Origin: Pyrenopolyporus hunteri
Taxonomy: Eukaryota; Ascomycota; Sordariomycetes; Xylariales; Hypoxylaceae
NCBI GenBank assembly: GCA_902806595.1
Contig: CADCXC010000003.1
Coordinates: 2,418,001 to 2,482,000 of the forward strand
DNA length: 64,000 bases
Direction of reading: 5' to 3'
How positions within the stretch are numbered: position 1 is the first letter of the stretch; each line of letters opens with the position of its first letter. Below, in pieces: positions 43,092-54,097 of the stretch. The position numbers and the translations under genes were made by a program. Under the pieces are notes generated by a model. That model worked only from the letters and a program-made list of their open reading frames with translations, was not told the DNA's origin and made no database searches.

Positions 43092-44857
43092 TTATGACAT
43101 TAAATCTTCTAGTATCGCCTCGAGTTCTTCCTTCTGGAAAGGCACGCTCAATAGTTCGGTGCCTAACACGTCCTTGCGACTCGTAATCATCTGGTGGTCG
43201 TGGAATCTATTGTGAACTTGTTAGTATCGCTAGTACAACGATTGGATATTGCGAGATAGACGTACTCTTTCAGCAACGTCCGGAAAGCCATCTCCGAACT
43301 GCATATGAATTCTTCAACCGCTTTATTATACAGCATTCGGTACTCAACCCCAGGATTCTCTCCGTCGAAGGCACCCGCCTCGTCGATAACCGCCAGGACT
43401 TCGCCAACCAATAGGCGGAATAGGTTCTTAGCATTCTCCGGTAAGCTGCGAAGGACGTATGTAACACCTTCCTTGCCCCCAACGCGCCTTGCCTTCCGGC
43501 CTAGGAGCTCGTGTACGTCATCCACGACCTCGAGCTCTGCGGCGAACGGGGCGAACGTCGTGCAATCATGGAACACGAAATTAAACGAGGATCGCAGGCT
43601 GCTATCCCAAAGCAGAGGAAAGTCGGGCGTATCGGCAGAGCAGACAAGCCGAACATTAGGGTGTGCTGCTAGCTGGGCAAGAACAGGTTGTAGTCCGTGC
43701 CTCCGTAACGGTAGAGCGTCCACGGAGTTCAGGATAACAGTGACAACCACGTCGTGGGATGAGAGCAGAGCCTTCACACTATCCAACATAGCTGAAGGGT
43801 TCCCAGTCGGTATCTTATGAGCAGGGTTAACCGCCCCCGCCACAGTACCGAGGATCTCGCGCAGAGAGCTCGTTCGCACATAACCGTTGACAATGACAAT
43901 CTTATTACTGACATGGTCCGCGTACTTGTCGTATAAGTGCTTTGCAAACTTATGCAGGAGCGCCCTCTTCGAGCCATACCCGTACAAGCACACGCTAAAG
44001 CCCTGAGAGAGCTCGAACGTCCATTGCGGAAAGGACTCAGTATGTATCGACTCAAGAAACTCGATATCTTCGGCGTGTGGGTCGTGGTACTCGCGGAGAA
44101 TCGAGAAGTACTCGTCGTGAGTTAGGAGCTTTAAGGATGCCAAAGTGTTGTTAGATGTCTTCGAGGTGCCGGGCCGGTTTTGCGCAAAGTACAACTCGTG
44201 TGGTGGTAAGTCCCGTGGCGGAGTTGGTGATTTCTTCCTTGTTCGCTTTGTAGTGCCTTTCGTCTTCGGCCGACCACGCCGAGGCTTTCCAGAGGGCGTC
44301 GTAGGTTCTTCAGGGGGATTCTCGCCATCTTCGCCTTCGTCCTCGTCCTCTTCATCTTCGTCTTCTTCGCTTGACTCGTATATCTCTCTGGCAATATCCT
44401 CGTCTGCCTCTTCGTCGCTCCCATCTCCGCCTACGACTTGTTCGATTAAAGCCCTAGCACTCTTCTTCCTCGCAGAGCGGTCGTTTCTTTTCCACCTTGG
44501 TGTTTGCGCGTTGGTAACACCATTAGTCTTAGACGGTGTCGCCGCATCGGCCCCATTCCTCCTACTGCCTCTCGGGGTGGATAGACCGCCGTCGACTTCT
44601 ACTCGTTTTCTTCTGCTCGGCGTCTCTTTCACAGCTGGGTTTAGCTCGTCATCGTCCGAAGGAAAATCGTATTCGGATGGGTGGCCATTCGCTACACCGT
44701 TAGGACTCTTCTTGGGAATTATGCGAGTACTCTGTCGTTTAGACGGTGTGTCCGGATCTCGATCTTCATCTTCGCGGCGGGTTCGTTTCCGGGGGGAAGC
44801 TTCATTGCTATGTTCAGGTTCCGCAGCTCCAGGCTGCGATCTTTTAGTCCGTACCAT
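43092..44857 (-). CDS. ORC2: origin recognition complex subunit 2
   Basis: Orc2 is a core subunit of the complex that marks replication origins and loads the MCM helicase. Two exons on the minus strand, 43266..44857 and 43092..43206, encode 568 residues. The first 200 residues are disordered and basic/acidic (KRTRREDEDRD, then a long Asp/Glu stretch and AT-hook-like PRRGRPKTKG), as in other fungal Orc2. The conserved region begins near HELYFAQNRPGTSKTSNNTL. FSVCLYGYGSKRALLHKFA is the degenerate Walker A of Orc2, and VVTVILNSVDALPLRR corresponds to Walker B. The GTACGT donor joins TLLKE to FHDHQMITSRKD, a conserved C-terminal winged-helix motif, and the protein ends EELEAILEDLMS. Without the second exon the open frame runs into nonsense. 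Confidence 0.96.
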
Positions 44858-45213
44858 TATAGATTATCTATTTGAATGGAAATCATCATTATTTGGCCAT
44901 CCCCGAATGCGTTGAACCTGAAGAATGTACGAAGAAAGAGAACCAATTCGAGCATTTGGAAGTTGGGAAGAAATGAGAGAGCTGCTTTCGTTCTCAGTCG
45001 CGACTAACCGCGATTGTCGCGTCTGGCACATGTACCTAGCCTGCTAGGCACGTACCATCCGTAGGCCATTTGGTACGGTAAACCAGCAGCTTAGGTACTA
45101 TCCAGTCAGTGCCTACGGGTCCCTGCGTTACCTATTCTGGCTAAGTATCAGGGTCGTTACAGGGGCTGCAGGGGAAAAGGAAGGCACGGGCAGGTCGGAG
45201 CCGTGTTATTACG

Positions 45214-45254
45214 TAGTAGGTACCTAGGTACCTACTGATCTGTATCTTAGGTAC
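45214..45254. repeat. GGTACCTAGGTACC array
   Basis: TAGTAGGTACCTAGGTACCTACTG is a near-perfect palindrome of the dispersed motif, followed by another TTAGGTACCTTG. It lies between divergent housekeeping genes. Confidence 0.75.
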
Positions 45255-45374
45255 CTTGTCCAAAATGAGGATTTCAATTCCAATCCTCGAAATCGTTGAG
45301 AATTTCAAGGTCTGTCATTATAACGAGTATTTGTTACAATAACTCTCCCAAATACAAATTTCAATGCCGTATAA

Positions 45375-45430
45375 AGGTAGGTAGGTACCTACTACCTCAG
45401 CAGATTTCATATTAGGTAGGTACATACCTA
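45375..45430. repeat. GGTAGGTACCTACC array
   Basis: AGGTAGGTAGGTACCTACTACCTC followed after a gap by TTAGGTAGGTACATACCTA; same motif family. Confidence 0.75.
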
Positions 45431-45611
45431 TAACTCAAGTCGCCGGAGCCCCCCGGCCCCGGTACATGAATTTCCTCGTAAATCTCATCAACTTGGTTCT
45501 CATTCAATTCGAGTGTTTTCTAATATCTCATCTTTCACTACCTACAGAGGCATATATCAAACCCCCATACAAGTTCACGGCCGCGGGAGCCGTGTTCCAA
45601 CGGTTTTTAAT

Positions 45612-46387
45612 ATGAATCTTAACTTCTCTGGCACTTTCAATGTCTTCAAGCTTTTAATAAAACCTTCGTTGTGTCTTCCACACGCAACCGTCCCTACATT
45701 CAACGATCTACCAAGCCCCATAAGCAGAGCCTTCGAAGGCCGGAACAAGAATGTAGACATCAAAGCCGTAGTGCTTGACAAGGACGATTGCTTCGCATAC
45801 CCCGACTCTAACGCGATATACCCTTCCTATACGGTAGGTGAGGCCAAAAGCCAAAAGTGGCGTAGGCATGAGTTATTTCTTTGGCAACGGGGCAATCCAT
45901 TGACCTGACGGTAGGAACGATTCAAGCGGCTTAAGAAAGAGTACCCTGGAAATCGTCTCCTGATAGTCTCGAATACTGCCGGAGCAATTACTTATGATCT
46001 CGAGGGAAATCTGGCAAAGGAGTTAGAAACGGAAACGGGAGTCTCGGTGCTGGTTCATCGCGTGAAGAAACCCGGCTGTGGCAATGAAATATTGGATCAT
46101 TTCAGAGCCCATCCCGAGACCGGGGTAACTCATCCAGGCCAGATTGCCATCGTTGGCGACCGTCTACTGACCGATATGATGCTGGCCAACATGATGGGCA
46201 GCTGGGGTTTATGGATTAAGGACGGCGTCAAGCCGCTCAACGAGAAAAGCATAGTATGTCGCAATTCATTGTAGTTCTCATGCCTATTCGCTAAACCGCA
46301 TAGTTCTCGAAAATTGAACAGCGACTTGGACCATTCCTAATGGCACGCGGCTACCGAGCCCCTGATCCTCAGAGCCCATTCGAATAA
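45612..46387 (+). CDS. GEP4: mitochondrial phosphatidylglycerophosphatase Gep4
   Basis: Gep4 removes the phosphate from phosphatidylglycerophosphate at the inner mitochondrial membrane, a step in cardiolipin synthesis. Exons 45612..45833, 45915..46253 and 46304..46387 give 214 residues; the open frame extends upstream but MNLNFSGTFNVFKLL is the conserved family start. The HAD-family motif I with its Asp nucleophile is VVLDKDDCFAYPD (about residue 55). LLIVSNTAGA corresponds to motif II, KKPGCG carries the motif III Lys, and IAIVGDRLLTDMMLAN is motif IV. The two phase-0 introns each sit between conserved blocks and have GTAGGT and GTATGT donors. The last exon gives LGPFLMARGYRAPDP, as in homologs. 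There is no separate presequence; yeast Gep4 likewise uses its N-terminal segment. Confidence 0.95.
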
Positions 46388-47848
46388 ACAAGATCACCGC
46401 TAGAATTTCTCATCGGCTTCACGTACTTGGTACGCGACCGAGGTTAGAAGATAACACTGAAACCCTACAGCCATTTTAAGCAGCTACAAATCCTGGATCA
46501 ACACTTGAAAAATGCTGATTTTAACACTTCCAGTTTAATCGCTGTACTATTGAGAAATACAGATAGCTACCAAGGTATTAGCGCAAATTTGTATGTATAC
46601 CCGATGAGTTTGCCGGTTCCTAGGCACTTCACCAATATACTCAAGAGTCAATCTACTCAGGAGTCAATCTAAAGTTTATTATAATCAACGGATATCCCCC
46701 TATACCGTACGGGAGAAAATGGTGGATAAACCCATCAGCGCTTTTCCAGACCTGGTATATATAGACGTGGTGTAATTCTGCCGAAGTTTCGCGCTTCAAC
46801 CCCTATTGTCTTGGGACTTATGGTATCACAAGGTGAATGACTCTGGTAACACGGGGCTCTCGAGCGGTATACATAGATGACGTTGATAGAAGACCATATG
46901 CCTCGTGTACATATCCTGGTATCGCTTAATAAAAAGAAGCTCTAGTTTATTATATGTCCCTTTCGGTTCGTTCGGGTCACCATTCAATAGTTATGGGCCG
47001 CCTTACCAACCCTGTGATCTACCTACTCTAAGTATGAAACAGTTCAACACGTGTATTGGGTTAGAGTCTAATTGTCCCATGAATATTCAACTCACATCAT
47101 GGGATCCACATCATGAAGTACAAGAGAACATACCGTGGCTCTGATAGGTAGGAGTAGGTACTTTTCGGCCGAACTAACTATAGATTTATGTATAATCGGT
47201 CTTGTAAATGGGGTACCTTCACCAATACACCCAGGTACCTACCTAGGTGGGCAAGAGGTATTAGTTTTCATATTCACTACAATATCTAGACTACCTGTTA
47301 GCTACAACCAAACAAAATTATATATCCTATTTTGCACCCTCTATAATACGTTCTCTTTGTTAGACGTTGGCGGTACTTAGTCACTCGGCGTCACAAATTG
47401 ATAATATGGGGGGATACCGAGCTGTATTCTGAGAGTGAGGGCGAAAATACCGAGTGGTGTAGTCTGAGAGAACTATACAACGTGGAATATGGTTAGACCT
47501 TGTCACAGACTAGCTTGGGCAGAATGATACTACGATACTCTGACTCCATCTGTTCTCCTATATTGATGTATCTTAGCATCACATATGTCTCTTATCAGAC
47601 CTAGACTATCTTCCCAAAGTATCTACATCTGGTGACTTTGGGTAGTATAGATCTACTGACATTGTATCACAGGAAAATTAAACATTCACAGAACCATACA
47701 CTACGTGCTTTTCAATATTTATAAATGCTCTGACAGACACGATTACTTGAATTCCTTCTCTCCTATCTAGCTTGCATCCGTCACCTCTCACCATTTTGAA
47801 TTCCTGTCGACTACGATTCGGAGTGATTTCCGCTTACCGATCAAGAAT
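46388..47848. other. intergenic spacer
   Basis: About 1.5 kb, AT-rich, with no supported gene. It contains one GGTACCTACCTAGGT motif at 47232-47249. Confidence 0.5.
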
Positions 47849-49468
47849 ATGACGGGTAAAGTCTGGTCTCTCTCCGAGGAGAGATACTTCTGGAGAAGAA
47901 TTGTCGCCCGTTCCCCTAAGCGCGCTGGTGTTGACCGTATCAACGAAGAGAAATCATGGGACGAACTTGCGGTCGATATGCATCAGGAGATGCTACGCCA
48001 GGGTAATGTTCGTCGGGAGTACTCTGCCTCCGTATTGTGTAAGATGATCCTCGACAAATAGGGCGATTCGGAATTACTGATAAAGTTTTACCTAGCTGAG
48101 CATTACTTTCGAAACGTCGAGGGAGATAGAAGGTCACCTCATGCTGCTCCATTCATCGACGAATACCTGCGAAAACTTGGTATGTGATCCGTATCTATTA
48201 TTCATTAACTTTAGATCTGTCCTAACATGCTTACTCATAGGTTCAACCCGCCGTATAATAAATCCCCGTTCTGCTCCTCGTAGCCGTCGCCCGTTTCGCC
48301 ATAGGGTACTTGCCGAGACTCATGCTCCAGCCGCGTTACCTCCGCCTCCTAGTCCTGTTGGCCTCGAGACGGCTTCGTTACAGGGCGATAGCGTTTCGTC
48401 CTCGGAGTATGGGCCTATTCGGACCCGCCGGTCTCAATCTTCCCCATGCATTCTGTATTCGTCGTCACTAAGACAATCTGTCCCAACCCAGTGCCCAGCA
48501 CCAATCCTGGAACCTCCAGCATTTGGAGACGTTAGTTACAGCGAATTTTCTCGCAGCTCCAAGGAAGCAACTCCTTCGAATTACGAGACTGGTAAACAAC
48601 CTATCCCAGCTCCACAGTTTGTTCCGTCGCCGGCCTTAGATCCACTCCTGACCCTTCTTGCTGCTGCTGAGTATATTGAGGCCAGGTCGGCAGAAGCCTC
48701 AACTCCGGACTATCAAGCCGAGAGTGACCCCACTACTCAGGCACCATTTAGTTTTACGCCCTCTCAATGTCAGGATGTCTTTTCCAGTGAACCCACAGGT
48801 GGGATCGTGGATGGGAACCAAAGCCCGGTGTACGAGATTAATGGCTCGACTCTGGTAGGTTTCCCTCCCACCCCGTCAACCGTTGACATCTACATCGACG
48901 ACTACACTAGTCAGGGTGTGAGAGGGAGTCCAGCTAAAAACTCTCGGGAACTCCAAGAAAATTTCACCCCAAGTCCTAGCGTAAGACAACAACCCACTAA
49001 AACTACCGTCAATGTGGCTCCTAGATATTAGGCTGCCATCTTCTCGCTCCTTGTCTTTTTGGTGATGATGATGGCGCCCTAGTGGAGCTACATCATACGG
49101 ACGACTGACGGAACAGGGATAATTGATATGATAGAAGAAATGGAGACGTTCTAACATAAGATTTACAGACCCCAAGAGATAGCCTAATTCACGAAGAATT
49201 CCTTATTTACGATGAGGACCAAAGCCACGAGACGTACCAAGGCTATGGAGAGGCCAGAGGTGGACACCCTGGCGGCGACCAGAGCACACTGGTTAGTACA
49301 AGAGGGCAGGGTACAAGTGCTGGCCAAGATAATGGCAACTTTGGGGACGAAGGCGAGATCCATCGCAGCGTCTTCAATGGCGAGGAACGGATTGCTCTTC
49401 AGGCTATCCTTGCTCTGGAGGCTATCGAGGAGACTGACCGTGCAGGGTATGACGGGCAGGATTATTAA
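47849..49468 (+). CDS. unknown protein with Myb/SANT-like N-terminal domain
   Basis: Four exons, 47849..48038, 48096..48179, 48241..48980 and 49169..49468, encode 437 residues. The head reads VWSLSEERYFWRRIVARSP, KSWDELAVDMHQEM, then EYSASVLSEHYFRNVEG: three helices with Trp/aromatic spacing that recalls a Myb/SANT fold, so DNA binding is possible but unproven. The middle (about 95-338) is Ser/Pro-rich and disordered. The last exon uses a GTAAGA donor and a TTCTAAC branch with a TTTACAG acceptor; it gives TPRDSLIHEEFLIYDED, a Gly/Gln-rich stretch and an acidic helical end (ERIALQAILALEAIEET). If that intron were not removed the protein would stop soon after exon 3. I have seen similar heads only in uncharacterised fungal proteins. 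A regulatory nuclear role is a reasonable guess. Confidence 0.72.
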
Positions 49469-49973
49469 ACAATATAACTAGATGCCAGCCGGAAGAATGG
49501 TTAGGGCGGCGGCGATGGTCAGGATAAGTGCCATTGACCTGACGGTACCGACAGAGGGCGAGTAGCCGGCCAGGGGTACGGCCGCCTCCCCTTATGCGTG
49601 GGTACCTTGCGAGTCTTTCCGATATCAAAACCAAACACAGATTTTAACATATCAAGGAAAAAAGGAGGAAAATGGTAACGAGTAGAGAGTGAAATATGGG
49701 AAATTAGTATGTGGCTACTTTACGATGCCTTGTTTTACCGGCTGTAAGGTTGTCGATACCCCCTAAACTGCTTGGGTTATGCAACTTATGAGGTGCTGCT
49801 TTCGGTATGTAAATATTCCATTGAGAAAATGCAGCCCCCGCGCAAATGGCCCATGCTAGAACCAACTCTCGTCATTTTTCTTACACTATTCCTCTTCGCT
49901 GGATTGAACGCCACAGCTTTCTCGTAGGGTGCAGACCGAGATAAAGTTGGGTTTGTCGCTGGTATAGGAGACC
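49469..49973. other. intergenic spacer
   Basis: About 500 bp containing the terminator of the Myb-like gene and the CutC promoter. Nothing else is seen. Confidence 0.5.
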
Positions 49974-50786
49974 ATGGGAATTGGCCTCGAAATTCCTGTA
50001 TTCGGTGCGGACGCTGCTTCCAAGGCCGTCGAGCTAGGAGCGTCGCGAATTGAGCTCAATGCGTTGGGCTCGTACTCGGATGGCGGGTTGACGCCTTCAC
50101 TTGAAGACCTCAAAAATGCAGCGCATATCGGAGTGCCCTTGCGCGTTATGATTAGACCCCGCGGCCCTCTATCTGGATCTCGAGCGCGCGATTTCATTTA
50201 CTCTAATGAAGAGTTCGAACAGATGGAGCATGATATTCGAAGCTTCAAGGAGACGGGCTTATTAAATAAGGAACGTGGCGATGGCTTCGTCTTTGGGATA
50301 TTGAAGGAGGAAATTGGGAAACTAAATGAAGCTGGTAGTCGGGTTAAGAGATGCTGGGTTGACAAAGAACGCTGCAGTCGTCTCGAGGAAGCGTCTCGCC
50401 CATTCAAAGCTGTCTTTCACCGCGCCTTCGATGAAATAGTAAGCTGCGATAGTGAGCTAGGTGCCAACGAACGCCAGGCTTGGAGCACAGGACTTGATGA
50501 TCTGGCAGCGTGCGGTTTCGATGCCGTATTGACATCGGGCGGACTCGGCCATGCAATCCAAAATCTAGCTATGTTAGACAGAATCATCGCCAAAGCAGAA
50601 TCCCTTGGAATTGAAGTCATAGTTGGCGGCGGAGTCAGGCGACATAATGTTAATGACTTGTCTCAGCAGTTAAGGCTGAAAGACAGGGGGGGATTGGCCT
50701 ACATCCATTCGGCGTGTCTTGCCAGCGGGGTATCAGAACATATCGATGCACAAGAGGTTACTGCTATCCTAGCGCAACTGAGATAG
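49974..50786 (+). CDS. cutC: CutC-family protein
   Basis: A single exon encodes 270 residues of TIM-barrel CutC type. MGIGLEIPVFGADAASKAVELGASRIELN is the typical start, followed by SDGGLTPS, the family motif VMIRPRGP, FVFGIL, VFHRAFDE, VLTSGGL and VIVGGGVR. CutC was named for copper homeostasis in E. coli, where its direct role was later disputed. It is best described as a cytosolic CutC-family protein of uncertain biochemical function. Length and motifs match eukaryotic members, and nothing appears missing. The neighbours do not suggest a copper regulon. Confidence 0.93.
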   Translation: MGIGLEIPVFGADAASKAVELGASRIELNALGSYSDGGLTPSLEDLKNAAHIGVPLRVMIRPRGPLSGSRARDFIYSNEEFEQMEHDIRSFKETGLLNKERGDGFVFGILKEEIGKLNEAGSRVKRCWVDKERCSRLEEASRPFKAVFHRAFDEIVSCDSELGANERQAWSTGLDDLAACGFDAVLTSGGLGHAIQNLAMLDRIIAKAESLGIEVIVGGGVRRHNVNDLSQQLRLKDRGGLAYIHSACLASGVSEHIDAQEVTAILAQLR

Positions 50787-51181
50787 AATCTGAGATGTCA
50801 TCTTCGTATATTCTAAAATGTGTTATGCATCTCGGATCGCCACCAGTTGTGTTTATCTGATGCTGATGTGAGCACTACGTTTATCTCCATCAGCACTGCA
50901 ACACTGTTCCCAGATACAAATAGCGGGGTAGGTTCTGCCTTAGAGCTGCCCAGGTAGGTGGATATTAAAAGGGGCAGAGAACCTGCTTTCAGCTAGCTAC
51001 CGCGTTGGCTGCGCCGTTTCGGTATTCGTGTTCGGTCATTTCGGGTGACGTTCGATAAGGCCGTTCGTTTGTTATTCAATGAAGGAGGTCCTACGTTAGA
51101 GCTGGAATATTTATCACTTCTCTCCCACCTTATTATTATTTCGACCCAACTCCCTCTTTACAAATCAAGAGTTTTACAAGA
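50787..51181. other. intergenic spacer
   Basis: This 395-bp spacer contains the CutC terminator and the promoter of the carboxypeptidase gene, which has a pyrimidine-rich leader near 51115-51160. Confidence 0.5.
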
Positions 51182-53066
51182 ATGTCTGGAAAGGGGGAGC
51201 TCCTACCGCATTCGCGGGCGGTGGCCTCACGATCGCGTTCGAAGTCGGCTTGGGCAATCATAGCTCAAATTGCAGCCACTGCGATACTGCTCCGGTACTC
51301 ATATAGTGCCTTCTTCTCACACACGAGAGATGATAGATCGGACTTCTTGGCGAAATGTCCTCAGGTCAGGCCGCTTTTCCCCGGATACCAGAGTCCCGAA
51401 CTATCGAAGATGGACGATTACATAGCGTCGCCCTTGTTTCTCAACGAAACAGTAGTTCGTATGGCTGGCGCGATCCGGATTCCATCACAGTCTTACGACG
51501 ACCTGGGGCCGATTGGGGAAGATAAGCGATGGGACGTGATGTTTGACTTCGCCGCATATCTAGAGAAGACATTCCCGCTCATCCACAGTACCCTAAAGCT
51601 CGAGAAAATCAACACTCACGGTTTACTATATACCTGGCAGGGGTCTGATGATAGTTTAAAACCTACCGTCTTTATGGCCCATCAAGATGTTGTTCCCGTG
51701 GCTGAATCTACAATCGGACAGTGGACGCATCCCCCTTTTAGTGGCTATTTTGACGGCCACTACATCTGGGGACGAGGCTCATCCGATTGCAAGAACAACG
51801 TTATAGGCATAATGGAAGCCGTTGAGCTTCTCATAGATGCGGGGTTCCAACCAAAAAGGACTTTGATTCTATCTTTCGGGTTTGATGAAGAAATTGCAGG
51901 AGGAGAAGGTGCTGCGCATCTCGCCGAGGCATTGATTGATCGTTACGATAAAGAAGGTGCAGCGGTTATTGTAGATGAAGGAGTTGAAGCAGGAGTTGTT
52001 TGGGGCTCTCCGTTCGCCCTCCCCGGAGTTGCCGAAAAGGGCTACGTAGATGTCGAAATCATCATTCGCATGCCAGGCGGCCATTCATCAGTTCCCCCTG
52101 CGCACAATGGCATCGGAGTTATGGCAGAGCTTATTACACTTGTTGAAGGTTAGTATCCTACGCCTTTTGTTACGTCATCGAGTCTTTCCTAGCAATGCGA
52201 TACTCGCACGACGGCACTCGAAACAAATTTCTTTCTCTTTTCGTGGGCGGATGCGACTGGAAACCTTTGAACCAAACATTTAGAGATTTTACTGACTGTG
52301 GATTGCGAATTAAGCAAGCCCGTATGAGCCACACCTACACTCCGATAATCCGTTTCTCGGCCTTCTTCAATGCGGCGCTGCGCATAGTCCGAAATTCCCG
52401 CCAAAATTGAAGAAGCTACTTCCCTCGCACGACGGCCGAACTCACAGGAAGAAGGATAAGCTTGCTCTAGAAGCAGCGAAGGAAGGCGACTTCGTTAAAT
52501 ATCTCTTTACAACATCGGTAGCAGCCGATGTCATTAGCGGAGGGGTCAAGAGTAATGCCCTCCCTGAACGCACTCGAGTGCTCATTAACCATCGAGTCAA
52601 TGTTGGCGACCACCCGTCCGAAATTCAAGGGAAGTTGACAAAGTTGGCTCATAAAATTGCTGACAAGTATAATCTCACCGTGCACGCTTTCAACGATGAG
52701 CCGGAGACCCCTCGTTCTATTACGCTAAACTCAGGTACACGCGTGTTAGAGCCTGCACCGGTTACTCCAACGTCTGTTGGCGGAGTAACCCCATATTCGG
52801 TGCTCTCAGGAACTGCTCGAGCTCTATACGGCGAAAAGCTTCTAGTTGCTCCGGGAATGTCGACCGGAAACACAGACACTAGGTATTACTGGGATTTATC
52901 AAAGCACATCTTCCGATATAACCCTGGATGGGATCCCACAGAGGACGGTCTAATAGGCAACGGAATCCACACTATCAATGAAAAGCAGAGCATCTTCGGG
53001 CATATTAAAGGCGTCCAATGGTACAGCTTATTCATTAGGAATATGGATGAAGCGGAATTGGCATAA
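51182..53066 (+). CDS. M20 metallopeptidase, carboxypeptidase S type, membrane anchored
   Basis: Two exons, 51182..52148 and 52315..53066, encode 572 residues of the M20A family, di-zinc exopeptidases such as yeast vacuolar carboxypeptidase S. An N-terminal transmembrane anchor (about 24-42: AWAIIAQIAATAILLRYSY) makes it a type II protein, likely sorted to the vacuole lumen. Zinc ligands are seen in FMAHQDVVPV (His), IWGRGSSDCKNN (bridging Asp), FDEEIAGGEGA (catalytic and ligand Glu) and WDLSKHIFRYNP (final His). IRMPGGHSSVPP begins the dimerisation domain. The intron is phase 1 and its removal gives VEGE-type context into SPYEPHLHSDNPFLGLLQCGAAHSP, matching the family. Within the intron another acceptor-led frame partly resembles that exon start (see findings). 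Substrates are probably peptides or N-acyl amino acids. Confidence 0.92.
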
Positions 53067-53216
53067 ACTCGATTAGTACCTATCTGGTTCTAGATAAAGC
53101 GGTATATAATTATCAATTCAGATGGATGAAGGAGAATGGATTATATGTTTACCTGGGTTTCGCATCTTCCATGAGCCCACTTACATACAGGTACCTATCT
53201 GTGTACCCGGGTATGG

Positions 53217-53807
53217 TTAATCGAGTCTTACCTGGTAATCATAAAAATCTTCATCCGAGCTATACTCGTCTACTTTGACATTGCCGGTTCGTATTTCGAT
53301 TTGCACAACCTCTGATGGCAACATATTACTCTCTTGCCCCTGGGGGCCAAGTCTCCAAACGTCAGATAGTGAAAACACCAGAGGCTCATCGGCAAACCAG
53401 TCTCCATCTGAATCTAAGCTAGTTTGGAATTCTACATGTCCCTTTCCTAAACACAGTTCCTCCGTCCAGGGGCCGATAACTCTCGAGAACTCGTCGCCGA
53501 CCCTGGGAACCAGTACGATTCCATGTCGGAACCAGATCTTTTTGTAGCCAAGGGAGAGAGCGTCGTTAGAAACTCCCTCAAAATCGGATAATCGACTACA
53601 AGTGACGCATGAGGATTGAGAGGCAAGATATGTGGCCCCGCACGCTAGACATGCGCGAGAATGGCAGACGGGACACAGCAAACGGTCTTTCAATTCTGTA
53701 TTCAGATTCGGAGTTGCTTGGGTGGTCTCGATGTATTGATGGCCACAACCGAAGAAAATTCCGGTCCCGTTTACTGTAAAAGCATCATCAATTCTTGTTT
53801 GCAACAT
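53217..53807 (-). CDS. zinc-ribbon-like hypothetical protein
   Basis: The frame encodes 196 residues from a clean ATG (MLQTRIDDAF). Two Cys pairs and a CxxC lie in GCGHQYIE, LLCPVCHSRACLACGATYL and SSCVTCSRL (about 22-72), a likely zinc-binding ribbon or RING-like fold. The rest is a beta-rich segment (KKIWFRHGIVLVPRVG, VEFQTSLDSDGDWF) ending in an acidic SSDEDFYDYQ. After that Gln the sequence is GTAAGA, a strong donor, so the annotated last four residues may be intron read-through and a small 3' exon may exist toward 53100. I do not recognise the family. The gene is convergent with the carboxypeptidase gene. Confidence 0.6.
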   Translation of the reverse strand: MLQTRIDDAFTVNGTGIFFGCGHQYIETTQATPNLNTELKDRLLCPVCHSRACLACGATYLASQSSCVTCSRLSDFEGVSNDALSLGYKKIWFRHGIVLVPRVGDEFSRVIGPWTEELCLGKGHVEFQTSLDSDGDWFADEPLVFSLSDVWRLGPQGQESNMLPSEVVQIEIRTGNVKVDEYSSDEDFYDYQVRLD

Positions 53808-54071
53808 TTTTGTCTCATTAGTCTGCGAAGGCTTACTAAAATAGTTCCGAATTCTTTAGCTAAAATCTCGCCGAGGTTTATTACTTAAGTATCTACGGAA
53901 GTATGGTAAATATGATACTTGGATAACAAAACAAGGACCTTGTTCAGTATAAACAAACTCCCACACTGATGAAAGAACCGCATTGCAATTATATACTGAA
54001 CACGGGGGTTGTTTGGGCTCGGTGTGGCGCTTAAAATGCCTAGAGCAGGGTGCCCGAGTTTTAGGTAACTT

Positions 54072-54097
54072 CCTACCTAGGTACCTACCTACCTAGG
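54072..54097. repeat. CCTACCTAGGTACC array
   Basis: CCTACCTAGGTACCTACCTACCTAGG, direct and inverted copies of the dispersed motif. Confidence 0.75.

Larger units (their letters stand above)
44858..45611. other. divergent promoter region of ORC2 and GEP4
   Basis: About 750 bp between two divergent genes. It contains GGTA/TACC arrays at 45214-45254 and 45375-45430. Confidence 0.55.

Noticed and set aside
44145..44915. 256-codon plus-strand frame opposite ORC2
   Set aside because: It is the complement of the acidic, repetitive ORC2 N-terminus (poly-Ser opposite poly-Glu/Asp); no independent support.
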